Of a DNA stretch of 64,000 bases, positions 25,901 through 32,857 are shown one piece after another. Both the position numbers and the translations under genes were made by a program. This DNA is from Microbacterium foliorum (lineage in GTDB: Bacteria; Actinomycetota; Actinomycetes; Actinomycetales; Microbacteriaceae). Location: the NCBI RefSeq assembly GCF_003367705.1, contig NZ_CP031425.1:682001-746000 (forward strand), given 5' to 3'. Position 1 is the stretch's first letter. Every line of letters begins with the position of its first letter. Below the pieces are notes generated by a model. It ran no database searches. It was given only the letters and a program-made list of their open reading frames with translations, and was not told the origin of the DNA.

Positions 25901-26208
25901 GCGGGGGTGCGGTTGCCGGTGCGGTCACGGGCGAACAGCGCGACGCCGTCGGGAACCGTCACTCCCCACCCCGACGCGGCCGTGTAGAGGGAGGTCGGAC
26001 GCACTGGCTCGTATCCCTCGGCGACCGGGCTCGTGGCCGTGCCGAAGTCGAATCGCCAGGCGCCGTCTGCGGACGGCTCGAGCGCGGCCGCCGCCGGAAC
26101 GGCGGTCATGGTCGCGCCGATCACTGCGGCGATCGTGGCGGTGGCAAGACCTGCGCGCAGGCTCGGGAACGGGCGGGACTTTCGTGCAGAACGGGTGGAG
26201 TGCTCCAC
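19921..26208 (-). CDS. secreted multidomain rhamnogalacturonan acetylesterase-like / PL11 rhamnogalacturonan lyase fusion
   Basis: A 2095-residue exported protein. GTG 26208 follows AAGGAGG at six bases and opens a signal peptide (basic start, hydrophobic LATATIAAVIGATMTAV, cut after AAA near 43). Then: beta-sandwich domain (about 53-205), two FN3 domains (206-390), second beta-sandwich (395-530), SGNH esterase (about 540-760; GDSTVQTY near 548, GHND near 617, DDTHF near 733) as in rhamnogalacturonan acetylesterases, FN3, third beta-sandwich, FN3 pair (to about 1200), a PL11 lyase propeller (about 1206-1800; RAGAHYTQFQVFDYDGDGRA near 1369, GYNQPP and a SFFLG end), an Ig-like domain and two 90-residue repeats with LYENG motifs. 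It should deacetylate and cleave the rhamnogalacturonan-I backbone outside the cell. No sortase or membrane anchor is seen. Individual activities are inferred from motifs. Confidence 0.92.
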   Translation of the reverse strand: MEHSTRSARKSRPFPSLRAGLATATIAAVIGATMTAVPAAAALEPSADGAWRFDFGTATSPVAEGYEPVRPTSLYTAASGWGVTVPDGVALFARDRTGNRTPADPVAEDFVGGTSWGFLLDSIPAGEYDVTVTIGDALTTASSTNATLTLEGVAQTRLTTAKGGSTTETFRTKVEDGQLTVGFTGSGLGAYVNGIVVAPVLPAVPADLAVAEVAWNAVDLSWAAADGATAYRILRADVDGDAVGEFRQIDEIEATTYSDTDVAEGDAFAYTVEAVNSYGLVSARSPEVRSGAIPALAVPATPEGLAVAQVTRDAVALTWTATSNADEYVVERAGADGLFSAVATVAAPAFTDEVDTSQSWSYRVTARNTAGTSAASAAVDSAVYAAPAPLPAGDRIVFDFGPGALADGAVGVTSSVGFSDEWGYGFSTAPSSAHADVDRGGDDPLRGDHVAAHGGTFEVQLGAGDYTVAVIAGDRSAASEIAITAEGIAKVQTTSKPAGEYLEMAFPIALIDGRLTLQVGGSAAALDALTITRQTSRTPGALPTVYLAGDSTVQTYTDAFAPQAGWGQMIDRFFADDVAFANHAIGGRSSKNFITQGRLDEILRGIRPGDYLFVQFGHNDATQGVDDRYASPADYKEYLRGYVQGARQRGATPVLVTPVSRRSFDAATGAATVSFPEYVAKMIELAAEEDVPLVDLSASSRAYLDEIGPEAAKSVFLWVDPGIFPGRPSGTQDDTHFQDYGAIQMARLIAQDVSALDDPLAAKVVDVEPPAAVPAAPANLVAGSVSNAGAVLQWNASPGADVYRIERQATADPEQVWALVTTTTQTSAIVQGLAEGAGYRYRVFAVNGRGVSDASNTVSFSTKQAKWKFDFQLAGGAVMPGYTEVNPEDGYTTDSGFGFATPLAANAGRDRGTAGGASDLERDFVLPGDSSEFLLDVPNGTYSVKTYSGDWIGSTRTNVDIEGKAFGTGNAGSGSVNASVRGPVLVTDGQLTVRVHGAAAGTRLNGIEVTPILLGPADLEVTDVNADPAAPTVSLAWTAEPGMTWKVYRTSAFETSSTPVGETTAASFIDTGARLGLDYTYHVTAVDQTGLESVPSASVDVSLVDAAVDAPSAPTALAVDRLEKREVEISWAQPSTAVYTMIFRSEIEGERGELAGFATANRFVDTAVLTTIPYHYTAVAVNAGGAGPDSSQLSTEAATVLQRQAEYLDRAPAAVQTDDGVLVSWRMLGTDPDAIAFHVYRDGTRITDEPITDSTNVLDADGSGDSTYYVTSVLDDREVTVTDQFGVQAGDHLSIPLDKPADAYTKDGQPYSYRANDASVGDLDGDGQYEILVKWDPSNSKDNSQSGYTGNVYLDAYRLDGTRLWRIDLGVNIRAGAHYTQFQVFDYDGDGRAEVVMKTADGTIDGVGQPIGNASADHRNSTGYVLTGPEYLSVFTGLTGAAVDTVDYVPARGDVGSWGDSYGNRVDRFLAATAYLDGEHPSAIFSRGYYTRAVMAAYDFDGTSLTQRWVLDSDDSGDEGFYGMGNHNLSVADVDGDQKDEIVYGSATVDDDGTLLYSTGLGHGDAIHVSDLVPSNPGLEVFAAHEEMNASGNVGATMRDARTGEVLWSIPAAKDTGRAASADIDPRYEGAEGWAIGGDAAWNSPVGQLRSSTGELIGERIPAANFLAWFDGDPLREIVDHDWNADTSAGVPTVSKWNGETESSDVILKAEGALSNNSTKGTPNLQADLFGDWREEIAWRSDDSTELRIYSTADETDLRLRTLMHDPVYRLSVAWQNTGYNQPPQTSFFLGDGMEQPPAPRIAVTGDPSGAADQTAPVVSGMPADGSLFASTSTFTVDVTAADPESGVRTLDVTFDGEPVAPGQTIDLAGLVGPHTVTANAVNHDGLVTRAEAQILVYDDERPTAKPARGTLSTDSGWDTGLHDGAFTVSMNLWHGVNGAVFRLYENGTLITTKLLDANSPKAQLTTVSVSGRTNGTYVYTGELTNAKGTTSTTSVTVRVKDAAPGLPVVSHDNGDRDGSYTVTTDLWWGTNGTEYRLYENGVLIDTQALVAASPSAQRAQTAITGRAPGTYSYVAEFSNTAGTTVSKSVTVTVR

Positions 26209-26335
26209 GGTTCCTCCTTGGACATCACTGGCTAAGGGGTACGACTGAGAGACCCGCATCGGTGCGGATATCAAAAGGGGGAGCCGAGGCGAAGAGACCA
26301 CTTCGTCTCGGCCGATCGATGGATCCGGATGGCCC

Positions 26336-26349
26336 GGAAAACGTATTCC
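26336..26349. promoter_or_regulatory. LacI-type operator upstream of the lyase gene
   Basis: GGAAAACGTATTCC is palindromic at 12 of 14 positions with an ACGT core. It is about 130 bases upstream of the lyase GTG in a 270-bp non-coding interval (26209-26478) that otherwise holds the RBS and no gene. Confidence 0.6.
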
Positions 26350-26402
26350 CGAGGGTTGGCACGATCCTTGCATGCGGCCGGAGGCGGAGGCAAGAACTTT
26401 CT

Positions 26403-26414
26403 TGAGACGTTTCA
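26403..26414. promoter_or_regulatory. second LacI-type operator upstream of the lyase gene
   Basis: TGAGACGTTTCA matches its reverse complement at ten of twelve positions. It is 67 bases from the first site, about six helical turns, so two sites could be joined by one repressor tetramer. It lies just after the stop of the serine hydrolase gene on the same strand. Confidence 0.5.
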
Positions 26415-26478
26415 GGGCGTCAGTCGAAGTGGGGCTGGCAGGGTGGGTTCGATGTCGAGGATGGGCCTGCAGGTCGCC

Positions 26479-27444
26479 TCAGAGGCCGGCGATCACCGCG
26501 TTGTCGAGCTCGTCGGCGTCGACGCCGGGGCGGACGGCGGCGTTGGTGAGCAGCACCCAGGCGACGCCTGCGCCCGGGTGCACCCAGAACTCCGTGCCGG
26601 CCCAACCGCCGTGTCCGTAGACGTCGCGATCGATCAGCCCGGGGGCGCGTGAGCGCAGATTGAAGGTGAAGCCCCAGTCCTGGCCGCGCTCGGGCGGGTA
26701 CGGATCCAGGCGCGGGATGTCGCCGGTCAGCGGCCGCACCATCATGTCCAGCCCGGCGGGCGACAGGATACCGTCGCGGGAGCCTCGATGTATGCGCAGC
26801 AGCTCGGTGCCGAGGTGCAGCAGATCCTCGGCGCGACCGAGCAGGCCGGCCCCGGGCGCGCGGGTGGCGTGGAAGCGGTCGAGGTCGAGCCCGCCTGCGG
26901 CGGCGTCGGGCACTCCGACGGATCGCCCCGCATCGAGCGTGAGGCCGATCGCGCCGATCTCCGCCGCCCAGGCGAGCGTGCCCGCATCCCAGGGTGTTCC
27001 GGTCGCGTGCTCGATCAAGGCCGCGATGCCCTCGAAGGCCAGCGTCGAGTAGCGCGAAGCGGTTCCCGCCGCGAAGTCGCGCCCGCGGGTGAGCAGTTCC
27101 TGGCGCAGAGGCACTGCCGTGTCGAGTGCGGGCTCGGCGATGCCCGAGGTGTGCGAGGCGAGATGCCACAGGCGCACGATGTCGTCGCGGCTGCCCCCGA
27201 ATTCGGGCAGGGCATCGGTGAGCGGGGTGTTCGGCGTGAGCAGCCCGCGCTCGATGGCCCGCGCCGCGGTGATGCCGGTGAGCACCTTGGTGATCGAGAA
27301 GAGCGGATAGACCGCATCGGTCGCCGCACCGAATCCTTCGAGGTCGACGATCCCGTCGGCGGTGGCCATGCCGACCACGGCGGTGGGCAGGCGCTCGGCC
27401 TGCACGTGACGGCGGGCCCAGTCGAATGCGGCGTCGAAGGTCAT
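26479..27444 (-). CDS. serine hydrolase, beta-lactamase class C-like
   Basis: A 321-residue protein of the class C beta-lactamase/esterase EstB/DD-peptidase-like group (beta-lactamase PF00144 type). SxxK is present as FSITK with Ser50 and Lys53; the second motif is Tyr132-Ser-Thr (the usual third residue is Asn); the third is YGHGGWAGTEFW near 280. No signal peptide, so a cytoplasmic esterase or transesterase is more likely than an antibiotic resistance enzyme. ATG 27444 has GGGAGC upstream; an in-frame GTG at 27474 would add ten residues. It precedes the lyase gene on the same strand and is divergent from the ABC transporter. Confidence 0.85.
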   Translation of the reverse strand: MTFDAAFDWARRHVQAERLPTAVVGMATADGIVDLEGFGAATDAVYPLFSITKVLTGITAARAIERGLLTPNTPLTDALPEFGGSRDDIVRLWHLASHTSGIAEPALDTAVPLRQELLTRGRDFAAGTASRYSTLAFEGIAALIEHATGTPWDAGTLAWAAEIGAIGLTLDAGRSVGVPDAAAGGLDLDRFHATRAPGAGLLGRAEDLLHLGTELLRIHRGSRDGILSPAGLDMMVRPLTGDIPRLDPYPPERGQDWGFTFNLRSRAPGLIDRDVYGHGGWAGTEFWVHPGAGVAWVLLTNAAVRPGVDADELDNAVIAGL

Positions 27445-27500
27445 GAGTGCGCTCCCGGCGGTTCTGGTCGTCACGCTTTTCCCGGTGACGGTTCGGACTC

Positions 27501-27506
27501 TACGAT
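27501..27506 (+). promoter_or_regulatory. -10 hexamer of the ABC exporter gene (leaderless type)
   Basis: TACGAT is followed by AGGACC and the ATG at 27513, the six-base spacing seen elsewhere in the window. AGGA is too close to the ATG to be a normal ribosome binding site. No clear -35. Confidence 0.4.
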
Positions 27507-27512
27507 AGGACC

Positions 27513-29288
27513 ATGCCACAGAAAGCGCTTTCCCACCCGGCCGCGCTCATCGACGGGCACCATCCGACCCGCTCCGTGCTGCGTCTCGTCGCGCGTCGCC
27601 CCTGGCGGCTGACGTTCGCGATCACCGCTTTCGCCGTCAAGGAGATCCCGCTCTGGTCGCTGCCCGTCATCACCGCCGCGATCATCGACGTGGTGGCGAG
27701 CAAGGGCGACGTGACCGAGGTGCTGTGGTGGTTCGCGCTCGCCGCCGTGCTGCTGCTGCAGAACTACCCCAACCACATCATCTACACGCGCAACTTCATG
27801 ACCGTGGTGCGCGACCTCGGCGCGGATCTCCGCAACGCCCTCACCGCGCGTCTGCAGAGCCTGTCGATCGGATACCACACAAGGGTCAGCTCCTCGATCG
27901 TGCAGACGAAGGTGGTGCGCGACGTCGAGAACGTCGAGCTCATGCTGCAGCAGGTCACGCATCCGCTGCTCTCGTCGACCATGGTGATGCTCGGCGCGCT
28001 CGGCATGACCGCGGTGACGGTGCCCCAGTTCCTCCCCGTCTACGCGCTCGCGGTGCCCATCGCCATCGGCATCCGCTACGGCATGCGCAACAGGTCACAG
28101 CGGCGCAACGAGGTCTTCCGGCGCGAGATCGAGACGCTCTCCGCCCGCGTCGGCGAGATGGCCTCGCTGATCCCGGTGACCCGTGCTCACGGACTCGAGG
28201 AGACGGCGATCACGCGGGTCGCCGGGGGCGCAGACGGCGTGCGTCGTGCGGGACTCGACCTCGACCTGCTCAACGGCCGCGTCGCCTCGATCTCGTGGGT
28301 CGCGATGCAGCTGCTCGGCGTCGCCTGCCTGATGCTCGCCGCCGTGTGCGCTCTGACGGGCTTCCTGCCGATCACGCCCGGCGAGGTCGTCATGCTGTCG
28401 AGCTACTTCACCCTGCTGACCGGCGGGCTCACCCAGCTGCTCATGCTGATCCCGGTCGGCGCCCGAGGGCTCGAGTCCGTGCGCTCCATCGCCGAGGTGC
28501 TGCAGGAGCCGGATGTCGAGCAGAACTCCGGCAAGCAGGTCGTCTCGCGCGTCGAGGGGGAGATCGTGCTCGACGCCGCGGCGCACAGGTATGCGGATGC
28601 CGACGATGACGCGCTGTCCGCGATCGATCTGCGCGTCGCGCCGGGCGAGACCGTCGCGTTCGTCGGGTCGTCGGGATCGGGCAAGTCCACCCTGCTCAAC
28701 CTGGTGCTCGGGTTCGTGCGCCCCACGAGTGGAAGGATCCTGCTCGACGGCCGCGACATGCAGGACCTCGACCTGCGCACGGTGCGTCGGTCGATCTCGG
28801 TGGTGCCGCAGGAATCGGTGCTGTTCGAGGGATCGGTCTTCGACAACATCGCCTACGGCCTGCCCGACGTGACCCCCGATCGTGTCGAACGCGCACTGCG
28901 CGACGCGAACGCCTGGGAATTCGTGAGCGCGCAGCCCCAGGGCTGGGACACCGTGGTCGGCGAGCGCGGTGCGCGGCTGTCGGGCGGACAGCGGCAGCGG
29001 CTGGCGATCGCCCGGGCGCTGGTGCGCGATCCGCGGATCCTGCTGCTCGACGAGGCCACCAGCGCGCTCGATCCCGAATCCGAGGGACTCGTCAAAGAGG
29101 CGCTCGAGCGTCTGATGCGCGGTCGCACGACTCTCGTGGTCGCGCATCGGCTGTCGACCGTCCGGCAGGCCGACCGCATCGTGGTGCTCGAGCACGGACG
29201 CATCGTGGAACAGGGATCGCACGACGAGCTGCTCGCCGCCGACGGGCGGTACGCTCGGCTGCACCTGGTGCAGAACGGCATGAGATGA
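27513..29288 (+). CDS. ABC transporter, fused permease and ATP-binding domains (exporter type)
   Basis: A 591-residue half-transporter: six-helix membrane domain (about 20-330; hydrophobic stretches around ALAAVLLLQNYP, VMLGALGMTAV and LLGVACLMLAAVCAL) followed by a nucleotide-binding domain with Walker A GSSGSGKST (385-393), Q-loop VVPQES, signature LSGGQRQRLAIARAL (from about 488), Walker B ILLLDEATSALD and switch His in VAHRLST. It should act as a homodimer exporting an unknown substrate. It lies in the sugar island but is separately started and followed 28 bases later by a Gfo/Idh gene. Substrate cannot be inferred; multidrug-type, lipid or glycan export are all possible. Confidence 0.93.
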   Translation: MPQKALSHPAALIDGHHPTRSVLRLVARRPWRLTFAITAFAVKEIPLWSLPVITAAIIDVVASKGDVTEVLWWFALAAVLLLQNYPNHIIYTRNFMTVVRDLGADLRNALTARLQSLSIGYHTRVSSSIVQTKVVRDVENVELMLQQVTHPLLSSTMVMLGALGMTAVTVPQFLPVYALAVPIAIGIRYGMRNRSQRRNEVFRREIETLSARVGEMASLIPVTRAHGLEETAITRVAGGADGVRRAGLDLDLLNGRVASISWVAMQLLGVACLMLAAVCALTGFLPITPGEVVMLSSYFTLLTGGLTQLLMLIPVGARGLESVRSIAEVLQEPDVEQNSGKQVVSRVEGEIVLDAAAHRYADADDDALSAIDLRVAPGETVAFVGSSGSGKSTLLNLVLGFVRPTSGRILLDGRDMQDLDLRTVRRSISVVPQESVLFEGSVFDNIAYGLPDVTPDRVERALRDANAWEFVSAQPQGWDTVVGERGARLSGGQRQRLAIARALVRDPRILLLDEATSALDPESEGLVKEALERLMRGRTTLVVAHRLSTVRQADRIVVLEHGRIVEQGSHDELLAADGRYARLHLVQNGMR

Positions 29289-29316
29289 CAGGCGCTCCGC
29301 GTCCTGAGGAGGACAG

Positions 29317-30408
29317 ATGACATCCGAGAAGACCCTGCGCGCCGTGCTGGTGGGCACCGGTTCCGTGGCGAACTCGCACGCCGAGGCGGTCGCTGCGTAC
29401 CCGCACGCCGAGCTCGTCGCGGTCGCAGACCTGAGCCTCGCCAAGGCCAGAGAGTTCGCCGACCGGTACGGCATCGTGCGCGCCTACGCGGACCTCGACG
29501 AGATGCTGGCGGTCGAGCATCCCGACGTCGTGCTCATCTGCACGCCGCCCGCGCCGCATCGCGAGCAGGCGCTCGCCGCCTTCGCGGCCGGCGCGCACGT
29601 GATCGTCGAGAAACCGCCGGCTCCGTCGCTCGACGAGCTCGACGACATGCGCGCGGCCGCCGAGGCCGCAGGGCGGCAGCTCGCCGTCGTCTTCCAGCAG
29701 CGCACCGGAACCGCGGCCGCGCACGTGCGGGGCCTGCTGCAGGGCGGTGCGCTGGGGCGTCCGCTGGTCGCGGTGTGTCAGACGCTCTGGTTCCGCGGCC
29801 CCGAGTACTTCGCGGTGCCGTGGCGGGGCAGGTGGGAGACCGAGGGCGGGGGGACGACGCTCGGGCACGGCATCCACCAGATCGATCTGCTGGCGCACCT
29901 GCTGGGCGACTGGTCGTCGGTGCAGGGGCGTCTCTGGAGGCTCGATCGCGAGACCGAGACCGAAGACGTCTCGACCGCCACGATCGTGTTCGAGGCGGGT
30001 GTGGTGGCCCAGCTCATCACGAGCGCGGTGTCGCCGCGTGAGACGAGCTCGATCCGCATCGATACCCAGAAGGCGACGATCACGGTCGATCACGTGTACG
30101 GACACGGCCACGAGAACTGGCGGATCACCCCCGCGCCCGGGTTCGAGGACGAGTCGGCGGCATGGGAGTTCCCGGATGTCGAGGAGCGCAGCGCCCATGC
30201 GCCGCTGCTGCGTGACGTCTTCGATGCGCTGCGCGACGGAGCCCCGCTGCCCCCGACCGCCGACGCCCCGGCTCGCTCGCTCGAGATCGTGGCGGGCATC
30301 TACGCCTCCGCCGCCGCCGACGGAGCGGTCGTCACGCCGGAGCTGCTCGGCGCGCACCCGACGCATCGCGCCGGCTTCGCGAGCCCGGTGACCGACCTGC
30401 GCCGATGA
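29317..30408 (+). CDS. Gfo/Idh/MocA family oxidoreductase
   Basis: A 363-residue NAD(P)-dependent sugar dehydrogenase-type protein. Rossmann motif VLVGTGSVANSH near residues 10-21, second-strand Asp (AVADLS), ICTPPAPH and the conserved VIVEKPPAPS, then GHGIHQIDLLAHLLGDW in the C-terminal domain. RBS GAGGAGG lies nine bases upstream. The stop overlaps the start of the GH43-like gene (ATGA), so the two proteins probably act on the same glycoside: these oxidoreductases can oxidise a sugar hydroxyl to assist cleavage. Substrate unknown. Confidence 0.9.
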   Translation: MTSEKTLRAVLVGTGSVANSHAEAVAAYPHAELVAVADLSLAKAREFADRYGIVRAYADLDEMLAVEHPDVVLICTPPAPHREQALAAFAAGAHVIVEKPPAPSLDELDDMRAAAEAAGRQLAVVFQQRTGTAAAHVRGLLQGGALGRPLVAVCQTLWFRGPEYFAVPWRGRWETEGGGTTLGHGIHQIDLLAHLLGDWSSVQGRLWRLDRETETEDVSTATIVFEAGVVAQLITSAVSPRETSSIRIDTQKATITVDHVYGHGHENWRITPAPGFEDESAAWEFPDVEERSAHAPLLRDVFDALRDGAPLPPTADAPARSLEIVAGIYASAAADGAVVTPELLGAHPTHRAGFASPVTDLRR

Positions 30409-31331
30409 GCGAGCTGTACCGCGACCCGGTCTACGACGGGGCCACGGATCCCCGCGTCGTCGTCGATGCATCCGGGCGATGGTGGATGTTCTACACCCAG
30501 CGGCGCGCGAGCCTGGAGGACGCGGGGCCGGGAGTCTCGTGGATCCACGGCAGTCGGATCGGGGTCGCCACCTCGGTCGACGGGCTCGGATGGGAATACC
30601 AGGGGACTCTCGAGCCGGCGGCATCCGACCTCGCGCTGGAGCCGGGACCGCCACCCGCCGAGGTGGACCGGACGCACTGGGCTCCCGAGGTCGTCTGGGA
30701 CGGCGAGCGCTGGCGCATGTTCCTCACCGAGATCGACGGCACCCCCGACCGCTGGCCCGGATTCAGGCGCACCATCGTCGAGTACACCTCTGCCGATCTG
30801 CGGCGATGGAGCCGGCGCGGGCCGCTCGCGCTGAGCAGCGACCGGGTGATCGATGCCGCGGTGGCGCGCACCCCCGACGGCGCATGGCGGCTCTGGTACA
30901 AGGACGAGGCGGCGGATTCGGTGACCATGGTCGCGTCTTCGGCCGACTTCGCCGCCTGGAGTCTCGACGGCGTCGCGATCGGCGGGCGCCCGCACGAGGG
31001 CCCGACGGCGTTCGAGCTCGGCGGATCCTGGTGGATGATCGTCGACGAGTGGCGGGGGATGGGGGTGTACAGATCCGACGACGGCGTCGGCTGGACGCGC
31101 CAGGGGGACCCGGATGCCGTGATCCTCGCCTCCGCTCCCGGCGACGCGCAGGGCAGCCACGGTGCGCACATACAGCACGGCGATGATCTGTGGTTCTACT
31201 TCTTCCGCACGGCGACGGACGGGGCCGCTCACGGCGCGACCGGTGAGCGACGGCGGTCGGCCGTGCATCGCGTGCGCCTCGACGTCGAGGCCGGGAACCT
31301 CGTCGTGAGAGGATCGGAGAGCGGGCGGTAA
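30405..31331 (+). CDS. GH43-like five-bladed beta-propeller glycosidase
   Basis: A 308-residue protein of the clan F/J-type propeller fold. The family pattern is visible: DPVYDGATDPRVV with a candidate Asp base, repeated W-W-M-F-Y strands (GRWWMFYTQR, ERWRMFLTEI, AWRLWYKDEA, GSWWMIVDEW), HWAPEVVWDGERW, and EGPTAFELGGSWW with the likely acid Glu. No signal peptide, so it should act on imported oligosaccharides (arabinose, xylose or galactose side chains of rhamnogalacturonan would fit). It is coupled to the Gfo/Idh gene by a four-base overlap. GH43, GH117 and related propeller families are hard to tell apart by eye. Confidence 0.72.
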   Translation: MSELYRDPVYDGATDPRVVVDASGRWWMFYTQRRASLEDAGPGVSWIHGSRIGVATSVDGLGWEYQGTLEPAASDLALEPGPPPAEVDRTHWAPEVVWDGERWRMFLTEIDGTPDRWPGFRRTIVEYTSADLRRWSRRGPLALSSDRVIDAAVARTPDGAWRLWYKDEAADSVTMVASSADFAAWSLDGVAIGGRPHEGPTAFELGGSWWMIVDEWRGMGVYRSDDGVGWTRQGDPDAVILASAPGDAQGSHGAHIQHGDDLWFYFFRTATDGAAHGATGERRRSAVHRVRLDVEAGNLVVRGSESGR

Positions 31332-31361
31332 TCGATGTAATCCCGCCTCGCGAATTCCCGG

Positions 31362-31390
31362 TTGCGAAACGTTTCAATCTGGATTAGCGT
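31362..31390 (+). promoter_or_regulatory. promoter with embedded LacI-type operator before the ABC importer
   Basis: TTGCGA (31362-31367) and TAGCGT (31385-31390) are 17 bases apart. The perfect palindrome GAAACGTTTC (31366-31375) overlaps the -35 and spacer. A repressor bound here would block the polymerase. Confidence 0.7.
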
Positions 31391-31396
31391 GCAGGT

Positions 31397-31406
31397 AAGC
31401 GTTTTC
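31397..31406. promoter_or_regulatory. possible second LacI-type half-operator
   Basis: AAGCGTTTTC lies 31 bases after the first site, three helical turns away, immediately downstream of the promoter. Its right half matches the GTTTTC arm of the other sites. It may be an auxiliary operator. Confidence 0.4.
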
Positions 31407-31494
31407 CCCACTCGACGGAGAATGCACCCGCACCACATGGACACAGGCGTTCCGCGGCACTGCCGGACGAGGACGTTCACCAGAGAGGACAACG

Positions 31495-32790
31495 ATGTTC
31501 AGCAAGAAGCGTCTGGCGGCCACAGCGGCCGTCGCCACCAGCGCAGCGCTGGTGCTGGCCGGCTGCGCCGGCGGCGGAGGCCCCGAAGCCGGTGCCACCT
31601 ACGACCCCGACGAGAAGGTCACCCTCGACCTCGCGTTCTGGGGCAACGACGTGCGGGCCGACCTGTACAACCAGGCGATCGACGCGTTCAACGAGGAGTA
31701 CCCGAACATCACGGTCAACGCGACCTTCCTCGGATTCCCCGAGTTCTGGGAGAAGCGCCAGACCGAGGCGGCCGGCGGCGGCCTCCCCGACGTCATGCAG
31801 TTCGACTACTCGTACCTGCGTCAGTACGCCGAGAACGGTCTGCTGCTCGACCTCGAGCCCTATCTCGGATCCGTCATCGACACCGAGCCGCTGTCGGAGA
31901 ACATCCTCGGCATCGGCGTTGTCGACGACACGACCTACGGCATCACGACGTCCACGAACGCCTGGGCCGTCTTCACCAACCCGGTGCTGCTCGAGACCGC
32001 CGGCGTCGAGCAGTTCGCCGGCGGCGACTGGGAGGACTACGACGACTGGATCGGCGAGGTCACCACTGCCGGCGGCGGACAGTTCTGGGGCGGATCCGAC
32101 TGGACCGGCCGCATCCAGAACTTCGAGCTGCAGCTGCGCAGCGAGGGCAAGAACCTCTTCAACGAAGACGGCACCGCGGGCTTCGACGAGGACCGTCTGA
32201 AGGAGTTCTGGGAGTCCGGCTCCGACATCCGCGACGGCGCCGTGGTGCCGCAGCAGGTCGTCGAGGAAGTCCTCCCGCTCAGCGCCTTCGACACCGCGAA
32301 GAACGCCAGCGAGCTGACCTGGGACAACTTCGGCGCCGGATACCTCGCCAACCTGGGCGAGAGCTACACCGAGCTCGGCATCGTCGCACCGCCCGTCACC
32401 GAGGAGGGGGCGAAGGACCTGTACCTGAAGCCGTCCATGCTGCACACGATCTCGGCCAAGACCGAGCACCCCGAAGCGGCGGCGACCCTCGTGAACTTCC
32501 TGGTGAACTCGCCGGAGGCCGGATCCATCTTCGGCACGAACCGCGGGCTCCCCGCCTCGGAGACCGCCCTCGAGGCCGCTGATCTCGACCCGATGAGCCA
32601 GGCCGTCAAGGACTACGAGGAGTCCATCGCCGACCGTCTCGGCGACGCTCCTCCCGTGCCGATCGTCGGCTACGGCACCCTCGAGGAGAAGTTCCGCGTG
32701 CTGGGCACCGAGCTGAACTTCGGCACCACGACGGTCGACGATGCGGTCACGCAGTTCTTCTCCGAGATGGACGTCGTCCTCAACCAGTGA
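31495..32790 (+). CDS. carbohydrate ABC transporter substrate-binding lipoprotein
   Basis: A 431-residue solute-binding protein of the family 1 (maltose/oligosaccharide) type. A basic start and hydrophobic segment lead to the lipobox LAGC with Cys24, so it is lipid-anchored to the outer face of the membrane. The mature part begins Gly-rich, then VTLDLAFWGNDVRADLYNQA, NEEYPNITVNATF and GLPDVMQFDYSYLR are typical of this group. GAGAGGAC precedes the ATG. First gene of the importer operon. The ligand is likely an oligosaccharide from rhamnogalacturonan or another hemicellulose given the neighbours; no ATPase gene is present, so it must share a common MsmX-like ATPase. Confidence 0.93.
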   Translation: MFSKKRLAATAAVATSAALVLAGCAGGGGPEAGATYDPDEKVTLDLAFWGNDVRADLYNQAIDAFNEEYPNITVNATFLGFPEFWEKRQTEAAGGGLPDVMQFDYSYLRQYAENGLLLDLEPYLGSVIDTEPLSENILGIGVVDDTTYGITTSTNAWAVFTNPVLLETAGVEQFAGGDWEDYDDWIGEVTTAGGGQFWGGSDWTGRIQNFELQLRSEGKNLFNEDGTAGFDEDRLKEFWESGSDIRDGAVVPQQVVEEVLPLSAFDTAKNASELTWDNFGAGYLANLGESYTELGIVAPPVTEEGAKDLYLKPSMLHTISAKTEHPEAAATLVNFLVNSPEAGSIFGTNRGLPASETALEAADLDPMSQAVKDYEESIADRLGDAPPVPIVGYGTLEEKFRVLGTELNFGTTTVDDAVTQFFSEMDVVLNQ

Positions 32791-32857
32791 TTCCGTCGGT
32801 GGGCCGGGCGTCATCCGCCCGGCCCACCGCACCCCGCACACTTCGGAAGGAGCTGTC

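Noticed and set aside
20173-26235. Two plus-strand open frames of 1352 and 626 codons opposite the rhamnogalacturonan lyase
   Set aside because: The minus-strand frame has a signal peptide, an AAGGAGG ribosome binding site and clear SGNH and PL11 motifs. The plus-strand products are low-complexity and have no start signals.
26479-27444. A beta-lactamase resistance gene
   Set aside because: SxxK and HGG are present, but the second motif is Y-S-T rather than Y-x-N and there is no signal peptide, so an esterase-type class C-like enzyme is more likely.
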